DNA of 64,000 bases, taken from the NCBI GenBank assembly GCA_949825025.1, contig OX463781.1, positions 2,891,066 through 2,955,065 of the forward strand, read 5' to 3'. The translations under genes and the position numbers were made by a program. Positions 61,825-64,000 of the stretch are shown here, piece by piece; the stretch's first letter is position 1; the number at the start of each line of letters is the position of its first letter. This DNA comes from Siphlonurus alternatus. Lineage: Eukaryota > Arthropoda > Insecta > Ephemeroptera > Siphlonuridae. The notes beneath the pieces are model-generated. The model saw nothing but the letters and a program-made list of their open reading frames with translations. It searched no databases and was not told where the DNA came from.

Positions 61825-63620
61825 GGAGAAAATTTTCCCCATTCTCAATCTATGTTGGTTATAGACTACCCGCACAACAGACAAGTAAGGCAGGTTGCAT
61901 ACGCACTAAGGCAAACTTTAAGAATACATTAAAAAACTTTAAACTAACTATTAAATAAGGATTAATGGCACCATCTTTATAGAGGCTGATACACCATTCC
62001 CATCATTTCAGTACATATAACTGATATAACAAAAATAAGAACATTTTTGAGCAAATAAAGAAAAAGCAAATTAGGATAAATTTTTTTATATAAATTTAGT
62101 CAAATGAGCATTTAAAAAATTAATAACTCAAAATCTTGTTCCTATTATTTTCATTTTATCATACAGGTCAATTTGTCCTTTATATTTAGATGTAAAGATA
62201 TGTTAGGTTTACCATCGGTAAATAATTATATTAGCAATAGCCTCCAATGGTATATCATTCATAGTTGTACCTGAAACCAATTATGTGTTACCGAGCTATA
62301 CTTTAGGTGAAGTTAGGGACAGAGTACAATAATTTTGTTGTTGCATAAGAATTTTCCTATTGACATAACAAAATTAAAAATAAATTATATTCTGGTTTTG
62401 AAAAGTACCATTAATTCATAGATAAATTAAATAAATGTGAATAGCTCCAGGCACCGGCAACATTGCACGGAGAATATAGTAGGCAGAAAAGTGAGAGAAG
62501 GAAAGGGGGAAGCAATATAAGGAGAGATGTGTTGTGCGGTGTTGCCAGTGCAAGCGACGGAACGTGACGTCACGTTCCTACGTTCATGCCAATTATTGCG
62601 CACTTACACTGATGCACTTGGGACAGTGTAGCATGTAGTTGTACTCTGTTAGTAAGTAACTTTTGATTAAAAAATACTAATATATTTAGGGTCCCCTGTC
62701 CCTTTAAGTTTATGTGTCTATTTATATAATGTATTTTCCACTACTTATAAATCATACATATATTTTTAAATATAAAAAAATGTATGATATATTCAAATTC
62801 CAACAAATCAAAGCTAAAAAATATATTGTCTTATAAATAATTAATATTGTAATCAAACGTTGAAATTGACATGATCTCTCTCCCTTATATATATATATTT
62901 TCTATCTATGTGATTATTATATAAAATGTCAATACTAAAATTCTAACCATGAGGGTTGGGTTTTTTAACTAAAGTCTCTCTACATATGCAGCTTGTTTGA
63001 TAAAATATTAACGCCTTAGAGAAGGGAATGCACCCCTGTCCCTTTTTGGCTGCATTCCTGAGGGACTTTTGTACTATCCCTCCACTACCCCCTTGGGCGG
63101 ACGCCATACATTTCCCTCAAATATTAGCCAGCTCTTCCCTCGTCATGACTTAGAAATGAACAAACGTCACTCAGTAGTCCACAAAGTTGCTTCCCGTCAT
63201 GTATCTGATGCTCTTTGTGTGTCCTCATTGATATTAATGACTACTTGCTTCAAAACTATGTTGTAGCTAACTTGTACTTAGCATTCATGTAATAATATTA
63301 AATCATAGAAAATATCAACATTTTAATAAATAAATTTTAACGTTAACGTTTAAAAATGAAATGATTATTTCTCTTATTTATAATATTTGTATCGAAAACA
63401 GTATATCAGTACTTATAAATTTTTCATCTGTATGGTTTATTCAATTTAAGTAATTATTAATTATATTAACTCTTAACAATTTATCACTGAAATTGTCTCA
63501 AACATTTTGTATTTCTCTTACATTCTTACATGTATTTGTAATATAATATTGTAAAACAGAACTATTAGTTAGAGACAAAAAAGGTATTCATGCCTTAACT
63601 CACGCCATGTAAAGACGTAT
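61825..63620. other. Mostly AT-rich non-coding stretch
   Basis: A perfect 20-bp palindrome GGAACGTGACGTCACGTTCC lies at 62559-62578 within a GC-richer patch (62440-62650). The frame at 63069-63266 has no recognised domain. No gene is supported. Confidence 0.45.
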
Positions 63621-63920
<300 letters not shown>

Positions 63921-63969
63921 TATATATATATAATACGCGTACATTATTTCTATTGATTTACATAATATA

Positions 63970-64000
63970 GTACACTCGTTGTCTCAGAAAGTTTTCTACT
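63970..64000 (+). mobile_element. F5 MITE, copy 6, cut by window end
   Basis: GTACACTCGTTGTCTCAGAA then GTTTTC matches the F5 terminus. The other end would lie beyond the window. Confidence 0.55.

Noticed and set aside
61696..61958. Overlapping frames on both strands with similar peptides
   Set aside because: Both run through an arm of the 61407-61824 palindrome.

Overview
The window looks like non-coding DNA (intergenic or deep intronic) from a large, AT-rich, repeat-rich invertebrate genome, most probably an arthropod. This is inferred from: base composition of roughly two-thirds A+T, long pure (GA/CT)n arrays, a dense load of short inverted-repeat transposons, a 5S rRNA-derived SINE, a tRNA-derived SINE, a SINE central domain that (from memory) resembles one found in insect SINEs, and splice-signal-bounded coding candidates instead of operon-like genes. 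There is no bacterial-style gene layout. The longest open frames (up to about 140 codons) are translations of (GA)n, (CT)n or (AAAT)n repeats, and most of the others lie inside palindromic transposons. No complete gene is visible. The best protein-coding candidate is a 65-nt exon at 55002-55066 on the plus strand; three weaker candidates are at 17030-17172 (minus), 49967-50194 (plus) and 56660-56780 (plus).

The dominant content is MITE-like foldback DNA. I sorted the copies by eye into families, named here only for cross-reference. F1 (ends CCCGAGTTGAAA / CCCTAGTTGAAA, ~260 bp) has ten copies. F2 (TTAA + AGGCATACAGGCCTC) has three. F3 (palindrome with GGGAACTATTTTT and TGACGTCA) has about six. 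F4 (TTAAGGTAGAGATAA) has five. F5 (ACTCGTCGCCTTGG) has six, one cut by the window end. F6 (CCTAAACTTTTAGA) has three. F7 (GGGG.ATTCACAAAG) has five to eight. F8 (GGGCTGTCTCACAC) has three. F9 (TATACAATTTTGCATACAA) has two, F10 (CTCGGTGTACACTTTCTAC) two, F11 (AGGTGCATTTCCATGGAG) two, F12 (ACATGGCGAC) two, F13 (GTTGGCTTTATACAGGT) two, F14 (ACACCTCTGGACAGCACG) two to three, F15 (TTTAACTTGGTTTTC) four, F16 (GATGAATCTCAG) two and F17 (CTTGATGCCAAA) two. There are also four short hAT-type elements and several single foldbacks. By hand sum these make up around a fifth of the window.

Layout. 1-10.9 kb: F2, F5, F1 copies with nested F7 and F3, a minus-strand 5S SINE with a nested F9, a tRNA SINE, F6 and a truncated SINE with a (TA)n tail. 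10902-11101 is a 200-N assembly gap. 11.1-17 kb: microsatellites, F8, F10, F3, F16 and F12. 17-29 kb: F11, a single foldback, a full 5S SINE, F3, F5 with two nested insertions, F12, F14, F6, F15, F8, F4, F3 with nested F6, F7, F15 and F10. 29-46 kb: long (GA)n arrays, F7 copies with nested F8/F9, F1, F5, F2, F14, F3 with nested hAT, an abutting F4 pair, F11, F15 and F2. 46.4-48.4 kb: a three-layer nested transposon stack. 48.4-54.6 kb: F15, possible exon, F3, F1 pair, F16 and a diverged ~700-bp tandem duplication. 54.6-64 kb: F13, the exon candidate, a hAT with an 8-bp target duplication, three F1 copies, an element with long terminal repeats, a palindrome with ~188-bp arms, a CRE-type palindrome and a ~300-bp (AAAT)n array.

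No genes act together here in a way I can see. The feature most worth following is the large excess of the CRE octamer TGACGTCA (at least 23 by hand count). About half sit inside two of the MITE families and the rest outside.
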